Shown here one piece after another: positions 57,177-64,000 of a stretch of 64,000 nucleotides of DNA. The notes under the pieces are model-generated. The model did not search any database and was not told the origin of the DNA. It saw only the letters and a list, made by a program, of their open reading frames with translations. Numbering within the stretch: position 1 is the stretch's first letter; every line of letters starts with the position of its first letter. The position numbers and the translations under genes were made by a program. The DNA is from Pseudomonas sp. BGI-2 (GTDB lineage: Bacteria; Pseudomonadota; Gammaproteobacteria; Pseudomonadales; Pseudomonadaceae), in NCBI RefSeq assembly GCF_004310295.1, contig NZ_SISB01000002.1:124001-188000 (forward strand), in the 5' to 3' direction.

Positions 57177-57224
57177 GGCAGTTCTCCAGAGCGATTCAAG
57201 ACGCAGGTCAATTGCGAGAAAGAA

Positions 57225-57623
57225 TCACACCAGAGGGGACGCGCGGGGGTTGAGGCTCGGCCATTGCTGGCGCGGGGTGGGTGTTTCGAGAGAGGTTGCA
57301 GGCACGCTTCGATTGGCATCGAAACGGGCGAAATACAGCTGCGGCACATGCCCGGGTAACGCCACCAGCGGTGCGGAACCGGAGCAGCACCAGCAATGCT
57401 GCATGTTGGAATGATCGTCGTTCTGCGGAGTTTTCTGCTCAAGGTCGCCCAGAGAAATCGCCACCATCTTCGTGCCGCTGGACGTACAAAAACTGCCCCA
57501 CAACAATTGCTCGGCGGGTGATTTCGCCGACTGCGCCATGGCTCCGGTCATCGGCATGGCGAGCATATTGAACAGCACTGCGAAGCAGGCGATCCAGGCA
57601 ATTGCGAGCCGTTGTCGGGACAT
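57225..57623 (-). CDS. DUF2946 family protein
   Basis: A 132-residue protein with an N-terminal signal or anchor (LAIAWIACFAVLFNMLAMPMTGAMA) and a Cys/His motif MQHCWCCSGSAPL near residue 80, the DUF2946 pattern. It is the first gene of the leftward copper cluster (DUF2946, PCu(A)C, DUF2946, OprC, PepSY). Its role is unknown. Confidence 0.82.
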   Translation of the reverse strand: MSRQRLAIAWIACFAVLFNMLAMPMTGAMAQSAKSPAEQLLWGSFCTSSGTKMVAISLGDLEQKTPQNDDHSNMQHCWCCSGSAPLVALPGHVPQLYFARFDANRSVPATSLETPTPRQQWPSLNPRASPLV

Positions 57624-57646
57624 GGGACAAAATCCGTTGGGTGGGC

Positions 57647-57673
57647 GATCAGGCGCGGCTATTTAGCCTGATC
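57647..57673. promoter_or_regulatory. Perfect inverted repeat upstream of the copper cluster
   Basis: GATCAGGC and GCCTGATC are separated by 11 bases and lie 24-50 bases before the first start codon of the cluster, a plausible operator or leader hairpin. It does not match a Fur, CueR or CopR site that I recognise. Confidence 0.35.
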
Positions 57674-57741
57674 AGGGCCGATAAGTAAAAAAGCAGCGTG
57701 CGGTGTGGTGTCGCAGGAAAAACAGTTTTTTTTTCGTTCCA

Positions 57742-58065
57742 TCAGTGCGCACGTACCGCATGCACTTGCATATCTACCCCAAGCGTAGCGCGAATTACGG
57801 CAAATATCGCAGCCAGGTTATCCATGCTCGGGTTGCCCTTGGCAGACAACATTCGATGGAGACTTTTGCTTGGTTTTGCTGTTTCCTTCGCCAGCTCTTC
57901 AAAACCAACGGTGGCGTTGACGAGATCGCGCAAAATGATCCTGGCCATTTCAGGTTCACCATTAAGAAACAGAGTAGCAGCCTCATCCAACAATGCCTGA
58001 GCGAACTCGGGATCACGCTGGGCACGCTCGGCGATGGTGTGTTTGTAGCTTCGGGTGAGCGCCAT
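57742..58065 (-). CDS. Antitoxin, HigA-like addiction module protein
   Basis: A 107-residue helix-turn-helix protein. DPEFAQALLDEAATLFLNGEPEMARIILRDLVNATVGFEELA and TAKPSKSLHRMLSAKGNPSMDNLAAIF are typical of the antidote group that pairs with RelE/ParE-like killers. It starts four bases after the toxin stop, in the toxin-first order of higBA modules, and would repress the pair. Confidence 0.88.
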   Translation of the reverse strand: MALTRSYKHTIAERAQRDPEFAQALLDEAATLFLNGEPEMARIILRDLVNATVGFEELAKETAKPSKSLHRMLSAKGNPSMDNLAAIFAVIRATLGVDMQVHAVRAH

Positions 58066-58069
58066 GACT

Positions 58070-58405
58070 TTATCTCCGGGTTCGTTCAGCTTTCTTACGG
58101 GTTCTAAATTCAGCTATCAGTGTTTTTGCCTGTTTGATGTCGGCCTTTTGGGTGGACTTATCGCCGCCACCAAAAAGGATGATCAGGCGTTTTCCCTCTT
58201 GAATAAGATAGATTCTGTAGCCTGGGTCCCAATTTATTCGGTATTCGCCGAGACCTTCAAGCCACTTGATATTGGAAGTATTGCCCAGCTCCAGTCGGAC
58301 CAAGGCAGTAGATACCTTAAACGCTGCCCGCTTATTTAAGGTGGAAAACCAACGTCCAAAGGGGCTTGTTTCGTTTTCCTGCAAATATTCTTCGAGTGTG
58401 ATCAC
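58070..58405 (-). CDS. RelE/ParE-family toxin, HigB-like
   Basis: A 111-residue toxin. FGRWFSTLNKRAAFKVSTALVRLELGN, GLGEYRINWDPGYRIYLIQEG and IILFGGGDKSTQKADIKQAKTL are characteristic of the addiction-module killer group, probably an mRNA interferase. No ATG is present; GTG at 58405 has AGGG upstream and is preferred over a TTG at 58426. Confidence 0.87.
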   Translation of the reverse strand: MITLEEYLQENETSPFGRWFSTLNKRAAFKVSTALVRLELGNTSNIKWLEGLGEYRINWDPGYRIYLIQEGKRLIILFGGGDKSTQKADIKQAKTLIAEFRTRKKAERTRR

Positions 58406-58461
58406 AGACGGCCCTGAAGGTAACAAATAAGTTACTTGTCATGCAAGCCAGCGATCCTGCC

Positions 58462-59187
58462 TTATTGAACAAAGGTGGCCAACGCATCAAGTGTTTCTTG
58501 AAGCGTCAGTAGCTCCCGATCCACCCCCGGCAACATCGGCCGCTGCAACACAATCACCGGCACCCCACGCTCTCGTGCCACTTCCAGCTTCGGTTCGGTC
58601 GCCGTGCTGCCGCTGTTCTTGCTGATCAACACATCAATCTGCCGACGTTCAAACAGCTCCCGTTCATCCTCGATCAGAAACGGCCCGCGTGCGCCAATCA
58701 CTTCGCAACGTTCGTTGCCGGGGTAAACGTCCAGTGCACGCAAGGTCCAGAATTGCTCCGGCGGGATTTCGTGCAGGTGCTGCAACGGTTCGCGGCCGAG
58801 GGTGAACAGCGGTCGGTGGAAGGGTTTCAGGGCTTCGATCAGTTCGGCCCAGTCGCTGATGTCCCGCCAGTCATCCCCGGTCTGTGGCTGCCAGGCCGGG
58901 CGGCGCAACGCCCAGCATGCAATGCCGCTCAGCTGCGCGGCAGTCGTGGCGTTGTGACTGATTTGTGCGGCGTAGGGATGGGTCGCGTCCAGCAGCAGAT
59001 CGATCCCTTCATCGCGAATGAACTGTGCCAGGCCTTCGGCACCGCCGTAGCCGCCGACGCGAACCTCACAGGTCAGGTCCGTCGGCACTCGACCGACACC
59101 GGCCAGGCTGTAAATGTGTTCTGGCCCCAGCGTGCGGGCGATGGCCAGGGCTTCCGTCACGCCGCCGAGCAGCAAGATTCGTTTCAT
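58462..59187 (-). CDS. cobK: Precorrin-6A reductase
   Basis: A 241-residue NADPH-dependent reductase of the CobK/CbiJ family that converts precorrin-6A to dihydro-precorrin-6Y. It begins [20 protein letters not shown] and contains [29 protein letters not shown] and [32 protein letters not shown]. It overlaps the end of cbiD by four bases. Confidence 0.94.
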   Translation of the reverse strand: MKRILLLGGVTEALAIARTLGPEHIYSLAGVGRVPTDLTCEVRVGGYGGAEGLAQFIRDEGIDLLLDATHPYAAQISHNATTAAQLSGIACWALRRPAWQPQTGDDWRDISDWAELIEALKPFHRPLFTLGREPLQHLHEIPPEQFWTLRALDVYPGNERCEVIGARGPFLIEDERELFERRQIDVLISKNSGSTATEPKLEVARERGVPVIVLQRPMLPGVDRELLTLQETLDALATFVQ

Positions 59188-60281
59188 TGAAAAGCTCCCG
59201 CATGGCCGACAATCCCGCCCTGGCGATCAATGGCAAACACCTCGACTTGCACCTGTGCCGGCACCACACTGCGGGCAAAATCCAACGCGTGCTGGCAGAC
59301 CGCGTCACCAAGGGCGATGCCCGCCGCGCTGGCCATCGCCAAGGCTTGCTGACTGGTATTGGCTTCGCGAATGCTTTGCTGCAACGCCTCATCGGCACCC
59401 ATCGCGGCGGCCCATTCGGCCAGTTGCGGCAGGTCGATGCTGGAATGCCGGCTGTGTAAATCCATATGCCCGGCCGCCAGTTTGCTGATCTTGCCGAAGC
59501 CGCCGCACAGGCTGAGCTTATCCACAGGCACTTTGCGCAAGTGTTTGAGCACGGCGCCGACGAAGTCGCCCATTTCGATCAGGGCGATTTCCGGCAGGTC
59601 GTAGACGCGGCGCATGGTGTCTTCGCTGGCGTTGCCGGTACACGCGGCGATGTGCAGGTAACCGTTGGTTTTGGCGACATCGATGCCCTGGTGAATCGAG
59701 GCGATGTAGGCCGCGCAGGAAAACGGCCGGACGATGCCGCTGGTGCCGAGGATCGACAGCCCGCCAAGAATGCCGAGTCGCGGGTTCATGGTTTTCAAGG
59801 CTAACGCTTCGCCGTCCTCGACGTTGACCGTGACCTCAAAGCCGCCGCTGAAGCCGAGCTCTTCGGCCAGCAACGTCAGATGCTGAGTGATCATTTTGCG
59901 CGGCACCGGGTTGATCGCCGGCTCGCCGACACCCAGTACCAGGCCTGGCCGGGTGACCGTGCCGACGCCACGGCCGGCGCTGAAACGGATGCCCGGCTCG
60001 TGGCTCAGTCGCACTTGGGAATACAACAGGGCGCCATGGGTCACGTCCGGGTCATCCCCGGCATCCTTGATCGTCCCGGCTTCGGCGCCGTCGTCGATCA
60101 ATCGGCAGAACTCCAGGCGCATCTGTACCTGTTTACCCTTGGGCAGAACGATTTCCACGGCGTCCGCGCTCATCCCGCTCAACAACAAACGCGCCGCCGC
60201 CAGACTGGTCGCGGTGGCGCAGCTGCCCGTGGTCAGGCCGCTGCGCAGCGGGGCGGGTTGTTCGGCGGTTTCGTCACGCAT
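59184..60281 (-). CDS. cbiD: Cobalt-precorrin-5B C1-methyltransferase (CbiD)
   Basis: A 365-residue protein with [29 protein letters not shown]-like [44 protein letters not shown] and [20 protein letters not shown], all CbiD landmarks. CbiD methylates C1 in the anaerobic pathway, yet Pseudomonas carries it beside the aerobic-type genes cobG and cobL. Start overlaps the cobL end. Confidence 0.94.
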   Translation of the reverse strand: MRDETAEQPAPLRSGLTTGSCATATSLAAARLLLSGMSADAVEIVLPKGKQVQMRLEFCRLIDDGAEAGTIKDAGDDPDVTHGALLYSQVRLSHEPGIRFSAGRGVGTVTRPGLVLGVGEPAINPVPRKMITQHLTLLAEELGFSGGFEVTVNVEDGEALALKTMNPRLGILGGLSILGTSGIVRPFSCAAYIASIHQGIDVAKTNGYLHIAACTGNASEDTMRRVYDLPEIALIEMGDFVGAVLKHLRKVPVDKLSLCGGFGKISKLAAGHMDLHSRHSSIDLPQLAEWAAAMGADEALQQSIREANTSQQALAMASAAGIALGDAVCQHALDFARSVVPAQVQVEVFAIDRQGGIVGHAGAFQ

Positions 60282-61485
60282 CGAAGGGCTTCGTCACGTC
60301 CAGCAAGGTAATCGGCAACGCCTGACGCCAAGTGTCGAACTCTCCGAGGGGCTGGGCTTGGGCGACGTGAATGCGGGTCAGCTCACCACCGTGGCGTTCG
60401 CGCCAGGCCATCAGGGTTACTTCGCTTTGCAGCGTGACGGCGTTGGCGATCAGTCGGCCGCCGGGTTTGAGCTGAGCCCAACAGGTGTCGAGCACCCCGT
60501 CACGGGTGACCCCGCCGCCGATAAAAATCGCATCCGGACGTTCGAGCCCGGCCAGGGCCTGTGGTGCACTGCCGCGAATCAGCTGTAAACCGGGCACGCC
60601 GAGGGCATCGCGGTTGTGTTCGATCAGCTGTTGCCGACCGTCATCGGCTTCGATCGCCATCGTTCGGCAACTGGGGTGAGCGCGCATCCATTCGATGCCG
60701 ATCGAGCCGCTGCCGGCGCCGACATCCCACAGCAGTTCGCCGGGGACCGGGGCGAGGCGCGCAAGCGTGATCGCACGGACGTCGCGTTTGGTCAGTTGAC
60801 CGTCGTGCTTGAAGGCCGAGTCTGGCAGGCCGGCCAGTCGCGAGAGGCGTGGTGCGTTCGGCTCGGCGATGCACTCGATGGCGATCAGGTTCAGATCGGC
60901 GACCGATGGAGCGTTCCAGTCATTGGCCACACCATCGATGCGTCGTTCGGCTGTGCCGCCCAGATGCTCCAGCACGCTGAGACGGCTCGGACCGAAACCG
61001 CTTTCACGCAGCAGTGCCGCAATGGCGGCCGGGCTTTGGCCATCGTTGCTCAGCACCAGCAAACGCACGCCGCTGAACAACTGCGCGTTCAGTGCGGTGA
61101 TGGGCCGCGCAACCACCGAAAGTGTCACCACCTCCTGCAACGGCCAGCCCATTCGTGCCGCTGCAAGCGAGCAGGAGGAGGGCGCGGGCAGGATCAGCAT
61201 TTCATCGTTGGGCATTTGCCGCGCAAGGCTGGCACCGACGCCAAAGAACATTGGATCACCACTGGCCAGCACGCAGACGGGTTCGCCGCGAAGCGCGAGC
61301 AAAGGGTCGAGGGAAAACGGACTGGGCCACAACTGCCGCTCGCCACGGATGCAGGCCGGCAGCAAATCCAGTTGTCGCTGACTGCCAACGATCCGCGAAG
61401 CGCGCAACAGGCCATGCCGGGCGTTTTTGCCCAGGCCCTTGAAGCCGTCTTCACCGATTCCCACTACTGTCAGCCAGGGTGACAT
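60274..61485 (-). CDS. cobL: Precorrin-6Y C5,15-methyltransferase (decarboxylating)
   Basis: A 403-residue fusion of a CbiE-like methylase ([49 protein letters not shown]) and a CbiT-like methyltransferase ([30 protein letters not shown]). It methylates C5 and C15 and removes a carboxyl group from the ring-C acetate. It heads the leftward cobL-cbiD-cobK set and is divergent from cobG. Confidence 0.95.
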   Translation of the reverse strand: MSPWLTVVGIGEDGFKGLGKNARHGLLRASRIVGSQRQLDLLPACIRGERQLWPSPFSLDPLLALRGEPVCVLASGDPMFFGVGASLARQMPNDEMLILPAPSSCSLAAARMGWPLQEVVTLSVVARPITALNAQLFSGVRLLVLSNDGQSPAAIAALLRESGFGPSRLSVLEHLGGTAERRIDGVANDWNAPSVADLNLIAIECIAEPNAPRLSRLAGLPDSAFKHDGQLTKRDVRAITLARLAPVPGELLWDVGAGSGSIGIEWMRAHPSCRTMAIEADDGRQQLIEHNRDALGVPGLQLIRGSAPQALAGLERPDAIFIGGGVTRDGVLDTCWAQLKPGGRLIANAVTLQSEVTLMAWRERHGGELTRIHVAQAQPLGEFDTWRQALPITLLDVTKPFDA

Positions 61486-61627
61486 CTGTAGCCCTCAAAA
61501 ATAGTCTCAAACGAGCTGTTCCGACGGGCAGGCTTTTCATGCCGTCGAACAAAGCAGGCATAATACCGCGCCTTCGCCCGCGAAGCGTCTTTCCCCATTG
61601 CCGGTCGCCCCCTTGAACGAACGCCCG

Positions 61628-62935
61628 ATGTCCTCAGCCTTACGCCCCTCGGCCTGCCCGGGATTGCTGCGTATTGTCCAGGCGCTGGATGGCGGCATCT
61701 GCCGAATCAAGTTGAATGGCGGTTCGATCAGCGTGGCTCAGGCCGAAGCAGTGGCCGATGCCGCCGAGCGATTCGCTGGCGGGGTGATCGAGGCAACCAA
61801 CCGCGCCAACCTGCAAATCCGCGGGATAGGCCGTGAGCACGGCGCGTTGATCGACAGTTTGATGTTGGCGGGTCTCGGCCCGAGCAGCGTGGCGGGCGAC
61901 GATGTGCGCAATCTGATGCTCAGCCCCGGCGCCGGCATTGATCAACAGATGCTGGTCGATACGCGCCCGCTGGCTGAGCAGATCCTCACGACGCTGCAAA
62001 GCGATGAACGCTTCCACGACCTCAGCGCCAAGTTCGCCGTGCAACTGGATGGCGGCGAACGTCTGGTGATGCTCGAGCATCCCCATGATCTTTGGTTGTC
62101 CGCAGCTGAACGAGACGGTACGCGGGTGTTTGCATTCGGTCTGGCGGGTTGCCTTGTCGACGCGCCCGTAGGCGCGGTGTTGCTGGAGCAGGGCCATGCA
62201 TTGGTGGTCGCGGTGCTGGAGTTGTTCCTGGAATTGGCACGCCCCGAGCAGACCCGCATGCGGCACCTGCTCGCCGAGTGTTCGCTCGACACGTTTCTCG
62301 CACGCCTCGCCGAGCGTGTGCCGTTGATGTCCATCAAGGCTTGGCAGCGCGAGGCAACTCCAGGCGCCCTGCACATCGGCACCCATCCACAGCGTGACGC
62401 CGGGCGTGTCTACATCGGTGCTGTGCCTCCGCTGGGCCGCCTGAATCCGGCGATGCTCAGGGGCGCCGCACAACTGGCGCGCGAACAGGGCGACGGCACG
62501 TTGCGTTTCACGCCTTGGCAGAGCCTGTTATTGCCCGGTGTCTTTGGCGACGATGCGCCTCACGTTATCCACAGCCTCGAACACCTCGGCCTGCGTTGTT
62601 CGACCGATGATGCCCTGGCGCACCTCATCGCCTGCACCGGCTCGACCGGCTGCGGCAAAGGCCTGGCCGACACCAAGGTCGATGCCCGACAACTGGCGGC
62701 GCTGCTGCAACGCCACGGCCAGGCGCTGAACGTACACCTGTCCGGCTGCCAGCGTTCCTGCGCGGCCGCGCACATCGCACCGGTCACTTTGCTGGCGGTT
62801 TCTCTCGGTCACTACGACCTCTATTTTCGCGATGCAGCGCAGCCGGGTTTCGGCGCGCTGCACGCACGCAATCTTACTATTGAAGCGGTCGCGGCCTTGC
62901 TCGACGCCCGCTCACGGAGCCCCCTTGATGCTTGA
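61628..62935 (+). CDS. cobG: Precorrin-3B synthase
   Basis: A 435-residue siroheme and 4Fe-4S protein of the nitrite/sulfite reductase family that performs the oxygen-dependent C20 hydroxylation, marking the aerobic pathway. It has ACPGLLRIVQALDGGICRIKL, TNRANLQIRGIG, RFTPWQSLLLPG and the cluster motif C-x5-C (CTGSTGC) with C-x3-C (SGCQRSC). The ATG at 61628 is preferred because a TTG ten codons upstream lacks support. It overlaps cobH by eight bases. Confidence 0.93.
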   Translation: MSSALRPSACPGLLRIVQALDGGICRIKLNGGSISVAQAEAVADAAERFAGGVIEATNRANLQIRGIGREHGALIDSLMLAGLGPSSVAGDDVRNLMLSPGAGIDQQMLVDTRPLAEQILTTLQSDERFHDLSAKFAVQLDGGERLVMLEHPHDLWLSAAERDGTRVFAFGLAGCLVDAPVGAVLLEQGHALVVAVLELFLELARPEQTRMRHLLAECSLDTFLARLAERVPLMSIKAWQREATPGALHIGTHPQRDAGRVYIGAVPPLGRLNPAMLRGAAQLAREQGDGTLRFTPWQSLLLPGVFGDDAPHVIHSLEHLGLRCSTDDALAHLIACTGSTGCGKGLADTKVDARQLAALLQRHGQALNVHLSGCQRSCAAAHIAPVTLLAVSLGHYDLYFRDAAQPGFGALHARNLTIEAVAALLDARSRSPLDA

Positions 62936-63554
62936 TTACATCCGCGACGGTCAGGAGATCTATCGCAACTCCTTCGCGATCATTCGTGCCGAGGCCAACC
63001 TCGAGCGAATCCCGGCCGATCTGGAAAAACTCGCGGTGCGGGTGATCCACGCCTGCGGCATGGTCGATGCCATCGACGGGCTGCAATTTTCCGCAGGCGC
63101 GGGCAAGGCCGGGCGTGAGGCGCTGGCCGCCGGCGCGCCGATTCTGTGCGATGCGCGAATGGTCAGCGAAGGCGTGACCCGCACGCGTTTGCCGGCCAAC
63201 AACCAGGTGATCTGCACCCTGCGCGATGAAAGCGTTCCAGAACTCGCACGTGAGTTGGGCAACACCCGTTCCGCCGCCGCGCTGGAACTGTGGCGCCCGC
63301 ATCTGGAAGGCAGCGTGGTGGTGATCGGCAACGCACCGACCGCTCTGTTCTATCTTTTGGAAATGCTCGATGCCGGCGCACCGAAACCGGCGTTGATCCT
63401 CGGCTTCCCGGTCGGCTTCGTCGGCGCCGCCGAATCCAAGGCAGCGCTGGCGGCAGACAGTCGCGGCGTGCCGTTTGTCATCATGCAAGGCCGGCTGGGC
63501 GGTAGCGCCATGGCCGCCGCCGCCGTCAACGCCCTCGCCACGGAGATCGAATGA
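62928..63554 (+). CDS. cobH: Precorrin-8X methylmutase
   Basis: A 208-residue CobH/CbiC enzyme that moves the C11 methyl group to C12, giving hydrogenobyrinate. [15 protein letters not shown], the catalytic histidine at position 41 in [38 protein letters not shown] and [13 protein letters not shown] are family motifs. It overlaps cobG upstream and the cobI start (ATGA) downstream. Confidence 0.96.
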   Translation: MLDYIRDGQEIYRNSFAIIRAEANLERIPADLEKLAVRVIHACGMVDAIDGLQFSAGAGKAGREALAAGAPILCDARMVSEGVTRTRLPANNQVICTLRDESVPELARELGNTRSAAALELWRPHLEGSVVVIGNAPTALFYLLEMLDAGAPKPALILGFPVGFVGAAESKAALAADSRGVPFVIMQGRLGGSAMAAAAVNALATEIE

Positions 63555-64000
63555 TGCAGTCACCTGGACGCTTGATCGGCCTGGGCGTCGGCCCCGGTGA
63601 TCCGGAACTGATTACCGTCAAAGCCCTGCGCCTGCTGCGCGAATCGCCCGTGGTGGCGTACTTCGTCGCCAAGGGAAAAAAGGGCAACGCCTTCGGCATC
63701 ATCGAAGCGCATTTGCAGGACGCGCAAACGCTGTTGCCGCTGGTGTACCCGGTGACCACCGAAGCGCTGCCGTCCCCGCTGTCGTACGAGCAAGTGATCA
63801 GCGATTTCTACGATGCGGCGGGCGAAGAACTCGCCGCGCATCTGGATGCCGGTCGTGACGTGGCCGTGATCTGCGAAGGCGATCCGTTCTTCTATGGTTC
63901 CTACATGTACCTGCACGATCGACTGGCCGAACGCTACGAAGCCGAAGTCGTACCAGGTGTTTGCTCGATGCTCGGCGGCGCTTCGGTACTGGGCGCGCCG
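63551..64000 (+). CDS. cobI: Precorrin-2 C20-methyltransferase, N-terminal part (cut by window edge)
   Basis: The first 150 codons of a CobI/CbiL methyltransferase. [23 protein letters not shown] is the SAM-dependent tetrapyrrole methylase start; [37 protein letters not shown] and [14 protein letters not shown] follow. It methylates precorrin-2 at C20. The frame runs open to the window end. Two ATG codons occur in tandem at 63551 and 63554. Confidence 0.96.
   Translation, partial: MMQSPGRLIGLGVGPGDPELITVKALRLLRESPVVAYFVAKGKKGNAFGIIEAHLQDAQTLLPLVYPVTTEALPSPLSYEQVISDFYDAAGEELAAHLDAGRDVAVICEGDPFFYGSYMYLHDRLAERYEAEVVPGVCSMLGGASVLGAP

Noticed and set aside
61486..61627. Cobalamin riboswitch between cobL and cobG
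   Set aside because: The gap is too short and the B12-box (GCCACTG) and its conserved core are absent.

Overview
This window reads as chromosomal DNA from a Pseudomonas of the P. fluorescens group. That is an inference from gene content (braC-type transporter, split urease genes, oprC-type copper receptor, precorrin cobalamin pathway), from high GC with Pseudomonas-like proteins throughout, and from about twenty paired REP palindromes of the Pseudomonas type scattered between genes. No rRNA, tRNA, CRISPR array, prophage or intact insertion sequence was seen.

Layout. 0-7 kb: end of an aldehyde dehydrogenase and an L-pipecolate oxidase-like gene (lysine/pipecolate catabolism), then a complete branched-chain amino acid ABC transporter (braCDEFG) behind a sigma54-type promoter with a periodic GGTTGCA array upstream. 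7-10 kb: a gene-poor stretch with repeated TGTGG doublets resembling DnaA boxes, a YdfG-like reductase and an AGE-family sugar isomerase. 10-12.5 kb: urease accessory genes ureE-F-G-J (minus strand) with their own sigma54-like promoter. 12.7-21.7 kb: a DesT-like TetR regulator without its desaturase genes, a secreted 14-residue-repeat protein, a YhjG/AsmA-like protein, a 5'-truncated bacterioferritin, LysR-azoreductase-SMR genes, a lipase, and a divergent EamA exporter/AraC pair. 21.9-37.8 kb: two very large toxin/effector-like proteins, one with a probable papain-like C-terminus and one with LRR and NEL E3 ubiquitin ligase domains, separated by psiF, an AI-2E family protein, yegD, cbpA-cbpM and a histidine kinase. 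37.8-48.1 kb: urea transport and urease (urtABCDE-ureDA-two acetyltransferases-ureBC, all minus strand). 48.3-52.2 kb: a DUF6124 gene with a structured 5' leader and a siderophore/cobalamin-type ABC transporter beside a frameshifted remnant of a TonB receptor. 52.5-57.6 kb: a copper uptake cluster. 57.7-58.4 kb: a HigBA-like toxin-antitoxin pair. 58.5-64 kb: divergent aerobic cobalamin biosynthesis genes (cobK-cbiD-cobL leftward; cobG-cobH-cobI rightward, the last cut by the window edge).

How it fits together. Nitrogen scavenging dominates: urea uptake, urease and its nickel maturation genes are in two separate blocks, and each block starts with a -24/-12 promoter, as does the amino acid transporter, which points to shared RpoN (probably NtrC) control. 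The copper block pairs outer-membrane capture (OprC) with a periplasmic PCu(A)C carrier and a PepSY membrane protein. The most unusual content is the pair of giant proteins, which share about 1,050 N-terminal residues but end in different putative effector domains. Several scars (5'-less bacterioferritin, TonB receptor stub, regulator without targets) show that genes have been lost between the conserved blocks.
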